From Gammaproteobacteria bacterium (GTDB taxonomy: Bacteria > Pseudomonadota > Gammaproteobacteria > Steroidobacterales > Rariloculaceae), in the NCBI GenBank assembly GCA_022819855.1, contig JAJEGN010000021.1, forward strand, positions 89,424 through 153,423: DNA of 64,000 nt, written 5' to 3'. Positions 17,104 through 27,121 of this stretch are shown here, piece after piece. Made by a program: the position numbers and the translations under genes. The notes under the pieces were generated by a model, which was given only the letters and a program-made list of their open reading frames with translations, was not told the DNA's origin and did not search any database. Every line of letters begins with the position of its first letter. Position 1 is the stretch's first letter.

Positions 17104-20100
17104 TCAGGGTGTCGCGCGGCTCAACCGGCGATAGTACTCGGCAACGACTTCCTCGAAGCCCTGGGCGACCTGGGCCGGCGCTTCTGTCCGGACCACGGAT
17201 TCTTCTGCGGCGCCGTCGGCCTGGAGCTGGATCTCAAGTTGCTCGGCAAGGTTGACGAGCGCCTGAAACTCCGCCTCAACGAGTTCCGGGTTGCCGGTGA
17301 GGCCCGCGCGCAGTGCGTCGCCGAGTTCGCGCACCGCCCGAAGTTCTTCTTCGCTGAGCCCTTCGGCGCGCAGTTGCGCGCCCAGCGTCAGGAGGTCACG
17401 TCCTGCATCGCCGAGCCTCTCTCTGAGTTCATCGACGGCATCCTGGTCCTGCCAGAATCCGTTGCGCTGCGGATCCCAGGTTCCGGTACGCGCCCAGTCG
17501 AAGAAACCGCCGCCGAAACCGAAGCGGTCGTCGGATCCACCGCCGCGCGCACCGCCCTGTTGGTCACCGCCCTGTTGGTCACCGCCCTGCCGGGCTCCGC
17601 CCGCCTGGGCCTGCTGGTTCTCACCCTGCTGCCCGCCAGCCGCAGCGCGCTGCCCTTCGGTCAGCTCGGCCAACTCGCGGCGCAGGGCCTGCAGTTCGGC
17701 AACGAGTTCCGTATTGGGATTGAGCTCCTCCTGCTCGCCTGCCACGGCTTCGCGCGTCGCGATCGCGAGCGCCTCCTGCGTGCTGCGCTCGAGATCGCGC
17801 AGCGCCGCCGTCGTCACGGCCTCGGTCGCCGCGACCTGGTTGGCCGCTCCGCGCCGGATGTACTCGGCCGCGTAGAGCAAGCGCAACGCCACCTGGGACT
17901 GCTGCAGATCCGCAAGCGCCGCGGAGAGCTCCTCGCTGGCTCCAGGCGTCTGATTGCGGAACTCCTGCGCGACGCGCTGTATGTCTTCCTCGAGGGCTTC
18001 CAGTTCCTCCTGCAAATCGTACTTGCGATCGGAGAGCTCCTGCGCGACAAGGCGGTCAAGCCCGCCCGATGCCGCGCCGCGGTCGATCTGATCGTCGAGT
18101 GCGTTCTGCAGCTCGCGCTGCAGGTCGGCGGCCAGTTGCCGCTGCTCCGAATACATGTCACTCGAGCGGTCCGCGAGATCCGAAAAAGCGTCTCCTGCAG
18201 CTTGCTGGCGTTGCGCGGTCATCTGTTCGAGCGCCTGCTGGAGCTGGCGCCGCGCCTGCTCAATCGCCCGCCTGGCCTGCTCCGGATCGACGTTCTCGCC
18301 CGGCTGCCCGGCCCGGTTCATCGCCTGCAGGGCTTCGTCTAGCTGGCGTATCGCCTGCGCGGTCTGCGCGCCCTGTGCGCCGCCCGTGCCGGGCTGACCC
18401 TGTTGCTGACCTTGCTGGCCTTGCTGTTGGCCCTGCTGGCCCTGCTGACCCTCTTGACCTTGCTGGCCCTGCTGTTGCTGCGCCTCAGCGATGCGCTGCT
18501 GCAGTTCCTCGAGCTGACGCCTGAGTTCCTCGGTCTCGCGCCGCAGCGATTCCTGCTGCCAACGCTCCTGCTCGGTCAACTGGTTGTTTCTCCGGCCCGC
18601 CTGGCGCGCCAGTTCCTCCTGCCTGCGCGCGAGTTCCTGGAGCTTGGCGATCGCTTCGTCGACTTCGTTTTCCTGCTGCTGCTCGAATGCGACCGGCGCC
18701 TCGGTCTCGTACTGGTTCTTGTCGAGATCCATTTCCAGTTCGAAGAGCTCGCTAAGGTCGCGACCGGCAAGCCCGCCTCCGCCGCCACCACCGCCGCGGT
18801 TGAACGCGACCTGGATGTCGGTGAACACCGCCTCCGCGCGCAACAGGTACTGGAGCGCTTCCTGCTCGGACGGGACGGCCTCGGCAAGCTCCACCTCGGC
18901 GAGCAGTTCAGCCGCGGGATCCATGGCGTCTGCCGCAAGCTCGAGATACTCCACGAACCGCCGAATGTCGTCGTCGGCACGAGTCAACTGCCGTGCGCGC
19001 GTGCGGCTTGCGAGCGTGCGCGCCTGGTCGGCAAGCGTCTGCTGCAACTCCGAGAGCATCCTCGCGTTGTCGTTGAGCGCCTGCTCGTCCAGGAAGCTCT
19101 GGTCCTCCTCGTCGCGCTCGCGGATCAGGTTCCAGGTCGCGACGAGTATGTCCTTCTGCCGGCGGGAAATCTCGTCCTGCTGCTGGCCGCCACCGCCGCC
19201 GCCACCGCCGCCAGCCTGGCTTGACTGGGTGAAGCTTCGATCGAACGGCTGCACCTCGACGAAGAACAGGTCAGTCTGAACCGTCCGGCCGCGATCTTCA
19301 GCGACGGCATAGTAGGAAATCAGGTCGCCGGGCTTGAGACTGCGCTCGGCCGGCCCCTCGGGCTCCGCCGCGTCAGCATCCCCGGCCTCCTCCGCGGCAA
19401 GCTCGTCGCGCAGGGCGCGCAGCTCCTCGAGCGTGACCGGGAAAGGCTGGCCGCGCGGCGAGCCCGGGCTCGACACCGGCCGCCGAACGGGCTGCCTCAT
19501 GTCCTCGAGGTACATGATTTCGTCGCCGGCAGCTTCGGTCCCTTCCGCAGCGAGTTCGACGGTTTCCCATTCCCCGCCGTTTACGGCGTAACGCAGCTCG
19601 AGCCGGTCGAGACCGAAGTCGTCACTCGCCTCGATGGCTACGGTGACCTCCTCGATATTGCTCGCCCGCCAGTCGCGGCCCGGCCGTACGACCCTGACCA
19701 CGGGTTCGTTGTCGGGCACGACGCTGATGAAGTAGTCGTCGGTGAGCCTGACGGAATCCTGTTCGACGAACGTCGAGATGTAGTACTCGCCCTCCTCGCT
19801 GACCTCGAGAGTGGCGCTCGCGACCGAACCGTCGGTGCGCATCCGGAGCGTTTCGCCGTTCGCGGTCAGCGTCGGCGTATCGAGCGGAGTGTCGGTGTGC
19901 ACCTCGACGGTGACCTCCGTGCCCGCCACGGCCCGGATGTCGTAACCCGGGTCCTCGACAAGGGGATCAAGTCCCGTCCAGTCGGGATACGCGTAACTCA
20001 GGGCGATTCGGTCGATCTCGGGCAGATCGACGACCTGGACTTCAAATTCCTGGCTGCGTACGCCCGCAGCGGACACGTAATAGCGCATCGGCTCGCGGAC

Positions 20101-20850
20101 GGCGAAAAATGTGAACTCGAACTCGTCGCCGATCTGGATCATCGGCGCACTCTGCCAGTCCCCGTCACCGTCGAAGAGCGCGAACACTTCCATCGACACG
20201 GGGTCGAAGCCATCGGCACGCGCGTCTATGGCGAGGTCACCGCCGCGCCGGACAGCGCCGTCGCCGGGCGTGACTGCGATGCGTTGCGGGGGCAGCGTGT
20301 TGTCGAGCAACCAGCCGGCCCACAGATGCCGTACGCCGTAGCGCCAGTTGTCCGGGCCGTAAGCGGCGAACCAGACGAGCGTCGCGGCCGCGACGACAGC
20401 GGCGATCGCAGGCAGCGACAGCTCGCGGCGCGGGATGCGCAAGGCGACGGGGATTCGGGAGGCAAACTTGAGCGCGTCGGCAGCGAGCAGCGCGACAAAC
20501 GGCGACGCCCGTCCGCTCTCGGTCTGCATCATGCCGTCCCAGGTCTCGACACGGCCGTCGAGGTCCGGCGCTCGGCGTTCGATGTCGGCGACGCCGCGGC
20601 TGCGGCGCAGGGCGCGCAACGGAAACACCAGCAGAGCGATCAGCGCGGCGGCGAGCGCGATCACGAGCAGCAGGCGCGCACCGACGATGAATTCGGGATC
20701 GAAGGCCCTGCGCGTGCCGAACCAGACCGCCGTCAGCGTCAGCAGCAGCGCCACGGCGGTGAGCACTGCGGCGCCGCGCGCCATGATCAGCGACTTGAGG
20801 CGACGGCGAAACTCGGCGAGATAGGCTTCGAGTTGTGTCTGTGCGGTCAT
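17104..20850 (-). CDS. DUF4175 family large membrane-anchored protein
   Basis: About 1248 residues from ATG 20850, which overlaps the stop of the upstream BatA-like gene in an ATGA. Two or three N-terminal transmembrane helices (AVLTAVALLLTLTAVWF; LLLVIALAAALIALLVF; LPAIAAVVAAATLVWF) are followed by Ig-like beta domains and then a very long charged helical region. Poly-Gly runs and a (QQGQ)n tract break up the helices. This matches DUF4175 proteins, found at the end of MoxR-DUF58-BatA operons in alpha- and gammaproteobacteria; their function is not established. A periplasmic scaffold role is a guess. It is the last gene of the seven-gene operon. Confidence 0.85.
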   Translation of the reverse strand: MTAQTQLEAYLAEFRRRLKSLIMARGAAVLTAVALLLTLTAVWFGTRRAFDPEFIVGARLLLVIALAAALIALLVFPLRALRRSRGVADIERRAPDLDGRVETWDGMMQTESGRASPFVALLAADALKFASRIPVALRIPRRELSLPAIAAVVAAATLVWFAAYGPDNWRYGVRHLWAGWLLDNTLPPQRIAVTPGDGAVRRGGDLAIDARADGFDPVSMEVFALFDGDGDWQSAPMIQIGDEFEFTFFAVREPMRYYVSAAGVRSQEFEVQVVDLPEIDRIALSYAYPDWTGLDPLVEDPGYDIRAVAGTEVTVEVHTDTPLDTPTLTANGETLRMRTDGSVASATLEVSEEGEYYISTFVEQDSVRLTDDYFISVVPDNEPVVRVVRPGRDWRASNIEEVTVAIEASDDFGLDRLELRYAVNGGEWETVELAAEGTEAAGDEIMYLEDMRQPVRRPVSSPGSPRGQPFPVTLEELRALRDELAAEEAGDADAAEPEGPAERSLKPGDLISYYAVAEDRGRTVQTDLFFVEVQPFDRSFTQSSQAGGGGGGGGGQQQDEISRRQKDILVATWNLIRERDEEDQSFLDEQALNDNARMLSELQQTLADQARTLASRTRARQLTRADDDIRRFVEYLELAADAMDPAAELLAEVELAEAVPSEQEALQYLLRAEAVFTDIQVAFNRGGGGGGGGLAGRDLSELFELEMDLDKNQYETEAPVAFEQQQENEVDEAIAKLQELARRQEELARQAGRRNNQLTEQERWQQESLRRETEELRRQLEELQQRIAEAQQQQGQQGQEGQQGQQGQQQGQQGQQQGQPGTGGAQGAQTAQAIRQLDEALQAMNRAGQPGENVDPEQARRAIEQARRQLQQALEQMTAQRQQAAGDAFSDLADRSSDMYSEQRQLAADLQRELQNALDDQIDRGAASGGLDRLVAQELSDRKYDLQEELEALEEDIQRVAQEFRNQTPGASEELSAALADLQQSQVALRLLYAAEYIRRGAANQVAATEAVTTAALRDLERSTQEALAIATREAVAGEQEELNPNTELVAELQALRRELAELTEGQRAAAGGQQGENQQAQAGGARQGGDQQGGDQQGGARGGGSDDRFGFGGGFFDWARTGTWDPQRNGFWQDQDAVDELRERLGDAGRDLLTLGAQLRAEGLSEEELRAVRELGDALRAGLTGNPELVEAEFQALVNLAEQLEIQLQADGAAEESVVRTEAPAQVAQGFEEVVAEYYRRLSRATP
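18391..18480 (-). repeat. Low-complexity CAG/CAA-rich tract encoding a Gln/Gly repeat
   Basis: About 90 bp of imperfect repeats (TTGCTGGCCCTGCTG-like on the + strand) encode a Gln/Gly tract in the DUF4175 protein, roughly QQGQ repeated. A second short tandem repeat in the same gene, near 17560-17600 (unit GGTCACCGCCCTGTT), encodes GGDQQ. Both are flexible linkers and slippage-prone. Confidence 0.7.
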
Positions 20851-22847
20851 TCGGCCATTCCTCGTCGTACCCGCAGGTGCTGGTTGCCGATCCAGGACTC
20901 CAAGATTACGGCAACGAGCAGCACAATCAAAATCCATTGGGCCAGCGATTCGAGCACGGGTTCCCGATCGCCGGTCAGCGCAGCGGCCGCGGTTTCGCCG
21001 GCATCGCGCTGGCCCAGGGACTCCCAGCGCTCGATCGTCGCCGCATCGACAGTGGCCAGGTCCGACTCCCGAATGTCGAAGTTGACCGCCACCAGGTCCG
21101 TGTTGCCGCCCGAAGCGATCTCGTAGAAACCGATCCGGTCGAGCAGCACATCGTCGCTACCGCCGCCCAGACCCAGGGCCGGATCGCCTGCCGGGTCGAA
21201 AATCTGTCCGCCGAGAAGACCCACGGCCCGGAGCGCGAGTGTGCTCCCGAGGCTGCGTTCGCTGCTGAATCCGGCTCCGCCGAGCAGATGGTTGGCGATG
21301 CCGGCCACGAGCGGCACGAACACGGGCTGCACGGGCAGGTCATTCCATTCCCGATCGAGCGACGACGTGAAGACGAGCACGCGGCCGGCGCCGAGTTCGC
21401 GCTCCAGCAGCAGCGGCGAGCCGGTATCCAGACTGATCAGGATACGGTCTTCCTCGGCAGCCTCGATCGCCGTATGGCGGAAAAACCGCGCCGCGCGCAA
21501 CAGTTCCACGCCCTGCAGCGCCGGGTGGGTGGCGTCGAGCGCCCCGACCGATGCGTAGTCCTCATCGCCGCCAAAGAGCCCGGCCGAGCCCGACTGGAAC
21601 TGCTGACCGGTGAGCGGCACGGCGCTCTGTGCGGCCGTGCGCGGCCCGAGCGCCATCAGCAGCGCGCCGCCGTTGGCGACGTAGTCCTCCAGTTGGCGAA
21701 CCTGCGCGTCGCCGAGTGCGCCCGCGTCGGCGACGACGACGAAACCGTAGTCCGCGAGCGGCCGGTCGGCGAGTTCGGCCGCAGCCGCAGTTTCGGGTAC
21801 GAGCGCGAGCGCCGCGAGCGATTCCATCGCCGAAGAGACGAAGAGCGTGTCGCGCATCCGGAGGTCGCCGGACAGGAGCAGCACGGGCCGCGGTTCGGCC
21901 CGCTTGAGCGCGATGATGCGCGTATCGTCGCCGGTCATGTCGTCGCCTGGTGTCAACGTTACGCTCACGCGATTGGCGCCCGAAGCAAGCTCGAGCGCGC
22001 CGAAATTGACATTGGCCCGGCCGCCGGGCTCGATCTCAAGGCGTCGTTCGTCGATCTGCAGGCCGTTGAGTTCGAGACTCAGCATCTTTGCGACCGGCAT
22101 CGAGGCAAAGCTCCGCACGGTCGCCTGAACCTCGCCCGTCAGTGTCGAGCCCACGAGACTCTCCACGGCCCAGTTGGCTTCCCCGTCGGCGGCGACGTTG
22201 TGGACTCGAAGCTCGGCAGGCTCGGTCGGCGCAAGCTCCGCAAACCGGGTCGGCAGAGCGCCTTCCTGGCCGTCCGTGATCAGGTGCAGCACAACCGGGA
22301 GTTCCGCACCGCGCAGCACGCCGTCCACAGCTCGCGCGAGCTGGCCGTAGTCGAGGAAGAACACGCCCGGCCGCGCCGCGGCAACGCCCTGCCGAAGCAA
22401 GGCGCGATCGATCGTCTGGCCGGTGAGGAGTTCCACAACGCGGCCGCCGGAAACGAGCTGCGCCCGGTCTTCGGGCGCCAGGCCGCCGATCACGTCGAGC
22501 GCCGCATCCTGCGCGCGTTCCCAGCGGTCGCCCCAGGACATCGAGGCCGAAGCATCGAGCACGATGACGTGAAGTTGCGCGGTGCCGCCCGAGACGGCGC
22601 CCGGCTCCCGCCACAATGCCGGCTGCGCAAACGCGAGCGCGACCAGGGCCAGCACGCCGATGCGCAGGGCCAGCAGCAACAGGTACTGCAGGTTCTTTGC
22701 CAGCACGCGGCGCGGTTCGCCGGCTTCCAGAAACATCAGTGAGCTGTACTGCTTGCGGTTCGGATTTTCCGACGACAGTCGATGCAGCCAGATCGGCAGC
22801 CCGATCGCCAGAAATCCCAACAAAAACAACGGCGCAAGCAGCGTCAT
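20847..22847 (-). CDS. BatA-like membrane protein with VWA domain
   Basis: A 666-residue protein. The N-terminus (PLFLLGFLAIGLPIWLHRL) is the BatA-type anchor and is followed by a second transmembrane segment (LLLLALRIGVLALVALAFAQP). A von Willebrand A-like domain begins with VIVLDASASMSWGDRW, which holds the DxSxS metal site. A Rossmann-like region (PVLLLSGDLRMRDTLF; DYGFVVVADAGAL) resembles a glutamine-amidotransferase fold without catalytic residues. A C-terminal transmembrane helix (WILIVLLVAVILESWI) closes the protein. Such proteins are associated with MoxR ATPases. It follows DUF58 by 30 bp and overlaps DUF4175 by 4 bp. Confidence 0.85.
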   Translation of the reverse strand: MTLLAPLFLLGFLAIGLPIWLHRLSSENPNRKQYSSLMFLEAGEPRRVLAKNLQYLLLLALRIGVLALVALAFAQPALWREPGAVSGGTAQLHVIVLDASASMSWGDRWERAQDAALDVIGGLAPEDRAQLVSGGRVVELLTGQTIDRALLRQGVAAARPGVFFLDYGQLARAVDGVLRGAELPVVLHLITDGQEGALPTRFAELAPTEPAELRVHNVAADGEANWAVESLVGSTLTGEVQATVRSFASMPVAKMLSLELNGLQIDERRLEIEPGGRANVNFGALELASGANRVSVTLTPGDDMTGDDTRIIALKRAEPRPVLLLSGDLRMRDTLFVSSAMESLAALALVPETAAAAELADRPLADYGFVVVADAGALGDAQVRQLEDYVANGGALLMALGPRTAAQSAVPLTGQQFQSGSAGLFGGDEDYASVGALDATHPALQGVELLRAARFFRHTAIEAAEEDRILISLDTGSPLLLERELGAGRVLVFTSSLDREWNDLPVQPVFVPLVAGIANHLLGGAGFSSERSLGSTLALRAVGLLGGQIFDPAGDPALGLGGGSDDVLLDRIGFYEIASGGNTDLVAVNFDIRESDLATVDAATIERWESLGQRDAGETAAAALTGDREPVLESLAQWILIVLLVAVILESWIGNQHLRVRRGMAE

Positions 22848-22877
22848 CGCAGGCGTCCCGTAATCGTTTGTGCAGCG

Positions 22878-23786
22878 TCAGCCACGTCGCTGCCTGAAGG
22901 TCAGGTAGTCCTTGAGCGCTTCGTTGAGGGGCGCGGCGATGTTGACGAGCGTGTGATCCGCACCGATCCCGACCGCGGCCCTCTTGAGGGCATCGACATG
23001 CGCGTCGATCCGCTCGCGGTAACGCGACCGCATGAAGATCGGCGACACTTCCATCGTCTCCTGCGTCTCCATGTCCTCGAACATCGCCGACTCCCGGAGC
23101 TGCGGATCGAGTTCCTCCGGATCCAGAAGCTGAAAGAGGATCACGTCCTGGCCCTGATAGGCAAGCGGCTGCACGCCCTTGAGCAAGGCATCGGGATCGC
23201 AGTAGAAGTCGGAGATGACGGCGACGAGGCCCCGCCCCTTTTCGAACTCCCGGAAGCGCGCGAATGCCGCGTCGATGTCCGTGCCGGCGCCGGGATCGGC
23301 CCTGTCGATCGCGTGAAACACGCCCTGCAGATGCCCTGCGCGCGACGACGGCGGGCGGTAGTCGCGCACATCCTCGTCGAAGACGATCAGGCCGACCGCG
23401 TCATGCTGCCGGCCGGCGAGGAAGGCCAGCGTCGCCGCAAGAAATTTCCCGTACTGCAGCTTGCTCACGCTGCCCGTGCCGTAGGCCATCGATGCACTGC
23501 TGTCGAGCAGCAGGACGAGATGGGTATTCGTCTCGCCGATGTAGCGCTTGATGTAGGTGCGCTCCGTGCGTGCGTAGACGTTCCAGTCGATGAAACGAGT
23601 GTCGTCGCCCTCGGTGTAGGCGCGGTATTCGGCGAATTCCTGGCTGAAGCCGAAAAACGGCGAGCGATGCAATCCGGTGAGAAAACCCTCGGCGACGACC
23701 CGGGCGACGAGATCCAGATTGGAGAGACTCGCCAGCACCTCCGGCTGAAGCAGGTCTCTCGGTGCGGCTCCGGCCCGGGCGCTCAT
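22878..23786 (-). CDS. DUF58 domain protein
   Basis: A 302-residue DUF58 protein. The family motif FRAYTEGDD/TRFIDWNVYARTER appears near residues 50-70 (here EYRAYTEGDDTRFIDWN). The VWA-like strand LLLDSSASMAYG, with a DxSxS metal site, and VAVISDFYCDP follow. DUF58 proteins are almost always encoded next to MoxR ATPases and may be their clients or partners; the molecular role is not settled. The ATG at 23786 lies 5 nt after the moxR stop, which suggests coupled translation. The frame is open further upstream, but only inside moxR. Confidence 0.9.
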   Translation of the reverse strand: MSARAGAAPRDLLQPEVLASLSNLDLVARVVAEGFLTGLHRSPFFGFSQEFAEYRAYTEGDDTRFIDWNVYARTERTYIKRYIGETNTHLVLLLDSSASMAYGTGSVSKLQYGKFLAATLAFLAGRQHDAVGLIVFDEDVRDYRPPSSRAGHLQGVFHAIDRADPGAGTDIDAAFARFREFEKGRGLVAVISDFYCDPDALLKGVQPLAYQGQDVILFQLLDPEELDPQLRESAMFEDMETQETMEVSPIFMRSRYRERIDAHVDALKRAAVGIGADHTLVNIAAPLNEALKDYLTFRQRRG

Positions 23787-23791
23787 CGGCG

Positions 23792-24841
23792 TCAGCCGGC
23801 GCGCGCCTGGACGCCGGCGCTTTCGAATTCCTCCAGAAGCTGCACGAGCACCTTGTCGACATCCATGTTGTCGGACTCGGCGAAGTAGTTCGTCAGCACG
23901 CGATGCCGCAGGACGGGGAGCATGAGCGCGGTGATGTCGTCGCGCGTCACGTGGTAGCGCCCGTTCATGAGCGCGCGCGCCTTGGCGGCGAGCGTCAGGA
24001 ACATCGTGGCGCGCACGCTCGCGCCGTACTGGATGTACTTGCGCACGACTTCCGTGGAAAGCGGATCGTCCGGACGCGTGGCGCGAACGAGATCGACGGC
24101 GTAACGATTGACGGACTCGGCAACCGGGACCTGCCTGACGAGCCACTGGAACTTCATGATCTGCTCCGGAGTCGTGCAGGCCGTAACGGCGGGAATGTCC
24201 ATGCGCGTCGTGTAGCGGTTGACGACCCTGACCTCCTCGTCGCCGGTCAGGTAATCGAGAATGACGTTGAAGAGGAAGCGGTCGAGCTGCGCCTCGGGCA
24301 AGGGATAGGTGCCTTCCAGTTCGATCGGGTTCTGCGTCGCGAGCACGAAGAACGGCCGCTCGATGGAGTGGTGATTGCCGCGGACCGTGACGGAAAACTC
24401 CTGCATGGCCTCGAGCAGCGCCGACTGGGTCTTCGGCGGCGTGCGATTGATCTCGTCGGCGAGCAGCACGTTCGCGAAGATCGGCCCGGGCACGAACGTC
24501 CAGGTCCGGTGGGCCGTGGTGATGTCCTCCTCGATGATGTCCGTTCCCGTGACGTCGGTGGGCATCAGGTCGGGCGTGAACTGGATCCGGTTGAAGGTCA
24601 GGCCGAGCGCATCGGCAAGCGTGCGCACGAGCAGCGTCTTGGCCGTTCCCGGCATGCCCGTAATGAGGCAGTGGCCGCCGACGAGCAGCGTCAACAGCAG
24701 GTGGTCGACGACCTCCTCCTGGCCGATGATGACCTTGGCGACCTCGACTCGGATGCGGTCCAGGGAATCGCGGAAGCTCTCGACGAGAGCCAGGGTTTCT
24801 TCGCTTTGGAGCTGGCTTGGAACTTCGACTTCAACGCTCAA
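23792..24841 (-). CDS. MoxR-family AAA+ ATPase
   Basis: A 349-residue AAA+ ATPase. Walker A is GMPGTAKT (about residues 62-69), Walker B with sensor is NVLLADEINRTPPKTQSALL, and sensor 1 is FFVLATQNPIELEGTYPLPEAQLDRF, all diagnostic of MoxR. These ATPases act as chaperones that mature or remodel partner proteins with VWA domains, consistent with the VWA genes here. The start is a TTG at 24841 in a TTGA overlap with the stop of the upstream gene; a GGAG 8 nt before it supports this, and no ATG or GTG occurs near the conserved N-terminus. Confidence 0.93.
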   Translation of the reverse strand: MSVEVEVPSQLQSEETLALVESFRDSLDRIRVEVAKVIIGQEEVVDHLLLTLLVGGHCLITGMPGTAKTLLVRTLADALGLTFNRIQFTPDLMPTDVTGTDIIEEDITTAHRTWTFVPGPIFANVLLADEINRTPPKTQSALLEAMQEFSVTVRGNHHSIERPFFVLATQNPIELEGTYPLPEAQLDRFLFNVILDYLTGDEEVRVVNRYTTRMDIPAVTACTTPEQIMKFQWLVRQVPVAESVNRYAVDLVRATRPDDPLSTEVVRKYIQYGASVRATMFLTLAAKARALMNGRYHVTRDDITALMLPVLRHRVLTNYFAESDNMDVDKVLVQLLEEFESAGVQARAG

Positions 24842-27117
24842 CGTACGATCTCCAGTAATAGCTGCTGCGCCTCACGGTAGTGCGGCGCGATCTCAAGAGC
24901 ATGCAGTACATGCTCGCGTGTCAGGTCCAGGTCCTCAAGCGCATGCCAGGCCTGCGCGAGGCGGAAATGGACCGAAGCCTGGTCATGGGGATTCATCGCG
25001 GCCAGTGCCTGATATTCGACGAGCGCCTCGTCCGGGCGTCCGGCATCGAGCAGCAGATCCCCGAGCTGGATGTGAAGTTCTTCCTGCAGCGGCGCGACCT
25101 GGATGACGTCCTCGAGGACCGCGATCGCCTCGGCGTCGCTGCCGGCTTCGTCCAGCCGGCCGGCCAACTGCATCAGCGCAGCGGGAGCATAACCGCCGCG
25201 ACGCCGGTACTCGCGAAGCGTCCGCAGCGCGGCCTCGTCCTCGCCGAGCTCGTCATGGGCCCTGACCTTGACGAGCCAGGCGCTGCCTTCGTCGACGTAG
25301 TCCGGAAACAGGTCGATCGCGCGCGACGCCTGCGCCAGCGCCTCGCTCCACGCGCCCTGCGCCGCGCTGTCCCAGGCCGCGCCCCGGGCTCGCTGCCAAG
25401 GCTCGAGACTATCGAGCACGGCGCCGAATTCCGCGGCGACGTACTCTTCGAATTCGGCGTCAAACTGCTCCGGCGTGACGCCGAGCGCACGCTCGATCGC
25501 CTCGTCGGTTTCGAGCCCCTCGCGATAGTGAACGAGCATCGCCTGCAGACTCGTCTGGCCCCAGTTCGCCGCGATGTACTCGCAGATCAACCCGGCCTGC
25601 ATGTAGGAGACGACGACCTGGTTCTCGTAGGTCGGCCGGATGAACCCCTGGTCGAGTTCGGCGACGGGCAGCAGCTTGTCCTCGCCGATCGCCTCGAACA
25701 CGTGCAGGGGGATATGACGGCCCGGCAACGGCCCGGTGGCCCATTCCTCGTAGACCGACACGCCCTCGCTGAACCAGCGCGGCACGAGATGGTTTGTCGC
25801 CCGGAGCGTGAATACATGCGCCATTTCGTGCCACAGCGTCGTGCCCCAGTGGAAGTCGCCTTCCCCGCGCGCCGAAACGCTGTCCATGGCCACCAGGCAG
25901 CCGAATGTGACGCCGAGCAGGCCGATGCCGGGCAGTCCGGCCGTGCGGACGGCGAAATCGTCGTGTTCGGGGTAAAGCTCGGCGATAACGGGTTCGTTGA
26001 GTTCGAAGGCATAGCGCTCGGCGAACGTCTCGATGCTGCGGTTCACGAGCTCGAGCACGTAGGGCCTGAGCACGAGGTCTTCGTCGGTATGCAGGCGCAG
26101 GATCACTCCGGGCTCGGCGGCCGCCCCATCGACGGCCGAGCCGTGCCGCGTGACCGCGAAGTTGTCGAAACTGTCGATGAGCCGCAGCGTGTTGACCGTC
26201 TGCGCGCTGTAGGGATCGCCCCGGTACGCGAGCGCGAGATGCCGCTGCGCTTCGGCGACGGTGGCCTCGGGGTCCTCGCAGTTGCCGCGCAGCAGGTTCA
26301 CGCCGAGTTCGGCGTGTGCGGCCCACAGGTCAGGCTGGATGTCGACGGCGCGCCGGTAAAGCTCCGCGGCTTCGCGGTAGCGCCGGGTAATCACGTAGAA
26401 ATGCGCGGGCGTCGCATGGATCTCGCCGTAGCCCGCGTTGTACGCGAGCGCGCGGTCCGTCCACGGGCTTTGATCGATGCCCCGGAGCAGGTCGACCGAG
26501 GCTTTCAGTGCATGGACTTCGAGCGGCGGCAGCCCGCGCTCCTCGACGATCTCCAGCGCGCGCTCAAGCTGTGCGTCGCCTTCGTCGACCTCCCCTTCCT
26601 CGAGGCTCATGCGGGCAAGCAGCAGGCGGGCGCCGACATTGTCCGGATCCAGATCGAGGATCTCGTCGATCCACTCGCGCGTCCTGTCCTCGAAGCGGCC
26701 CGCCGAGATCCTCGCGAGTCCCAGGATGGCCGGGACGTGATCCGGCGCGAGTTCGAGGCTTTCCTGGTACAGCCGTACGGCCTCGTTGTCCTGGTGCGTT
26801 TCGACGAAGAGGTCGCCCCACCGCGTACGGACCGCGGGATCGTCCGGCCAGGTCTCGATCGCCGTCTGGAAGAAACCGTTCGCCGCGCGCAGGTCGCCCA
26901 GCGAGCGGGCCGCCTCAGCCTTGATCCGAACGTCGTCATTGCTCGCGAGCAGTGCCCGGTAACAGCTCCTGGCCTCGGCGCGTTGGCCCGTATAGAGCGT
27001 CTGGTCGCAGGCAGCCAGTTCCGCCGGCCGGTCCGCGCCGTATTCGATCCGCAACGCATGCGAGGACGGCGCGGCGATCGCCAGCGCGAGCCACAGATGG
27101 CGTGCCCGAAGCCTCAT
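24838..27117 (-). CDS. Exported TPR protein with gluzincin-type peptidase domain
   Basis: A 759-residue protein from ATG 27117. The signal-like N-terminus (LRARHLWLALAIAAPSSHA) is followed by tetratricopeptide repeats over roughly residues 40-280. A metallopeptidase domain then carries HEMAH (near 427-432) and WFSEGVSVYEEW about 20 residues later, the HExxH...E arrangement of the peptidase MA-like/gluzincin group. More TPRs fill the C-terminus (VKVRAHDELGEDEAALRTL; LGDLLLDAGRPDEALVEYQAL). The catalytic residues appear intact, so it may be an active periplasmic protease. It sits inside the MoxR operon, between the caspase-like gene and moxR. A longer frame starting at 27327 overlaps the upstream gene and is unlikely. 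Confidence 0.85.
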   Translation of the reverse strand: MRLRARHLWLALAIAAPSSHALRIEYGADRPAELAACDQTLYTGQRAEARSCYRALLASNDDVRIKAEAARSLGDLRAANGFFQTAIETWPDDPAVRTRWGDLFVETHQDNEAVRLYQESLELAPDHVPAILGLARISAGRFEDRTREWIDEILDLDPDNVGARLLLARMSLEEGEVDEGDAQLERALEIVEERGLPPLEVHALKASVDLLRGIDQSPWTDRALAYNAGYGEIHATPAHFYVITRRYREAAELYRRAVDIQPDLWAAHAELGVNLLRGNCEDPEATVAEAQRHLALAYRGDPYSAQTVNTLRLIDSFDNFAVTRHGSAVDGAAAEPGVILRLHTDEDLVLRPYVLELVNRSIETFAERYAFELNEPVIAELYPEHDDFAVRTAGLPGIGLLGVTFGCLVAMDSVSARGEGDFHWGTTLWHEMAHVFTLRATNHLVPRWFSEGVSVYEEWATGPLPGRHIPLHVFEAIGEDKLLPVAELDQGFIRPTYENQVVVSYMQAGLICEYIAANWGQTSLQAMLVHYREGLETDEAIERALGVTPEQFDAEFEEYVAAEFGAVLDSLEPWQRARGAAWDSAAQGAWSEALAQASRAIDLFPDYVDEGSAWLVKVRAHDELGEDEAALRTLREYRRRGGYAPAALMQLAGRLDEAGSDAEAIAVLEDVIQVAPLQEELHIQLGDLLLDAGRPDEALVEYQALAAMNPHDQASVHFRLAQAWHALEDLDLTREHVLHALEIAPHYREAQQLLLEIVR

Positions 27118-27121
27118 CGGC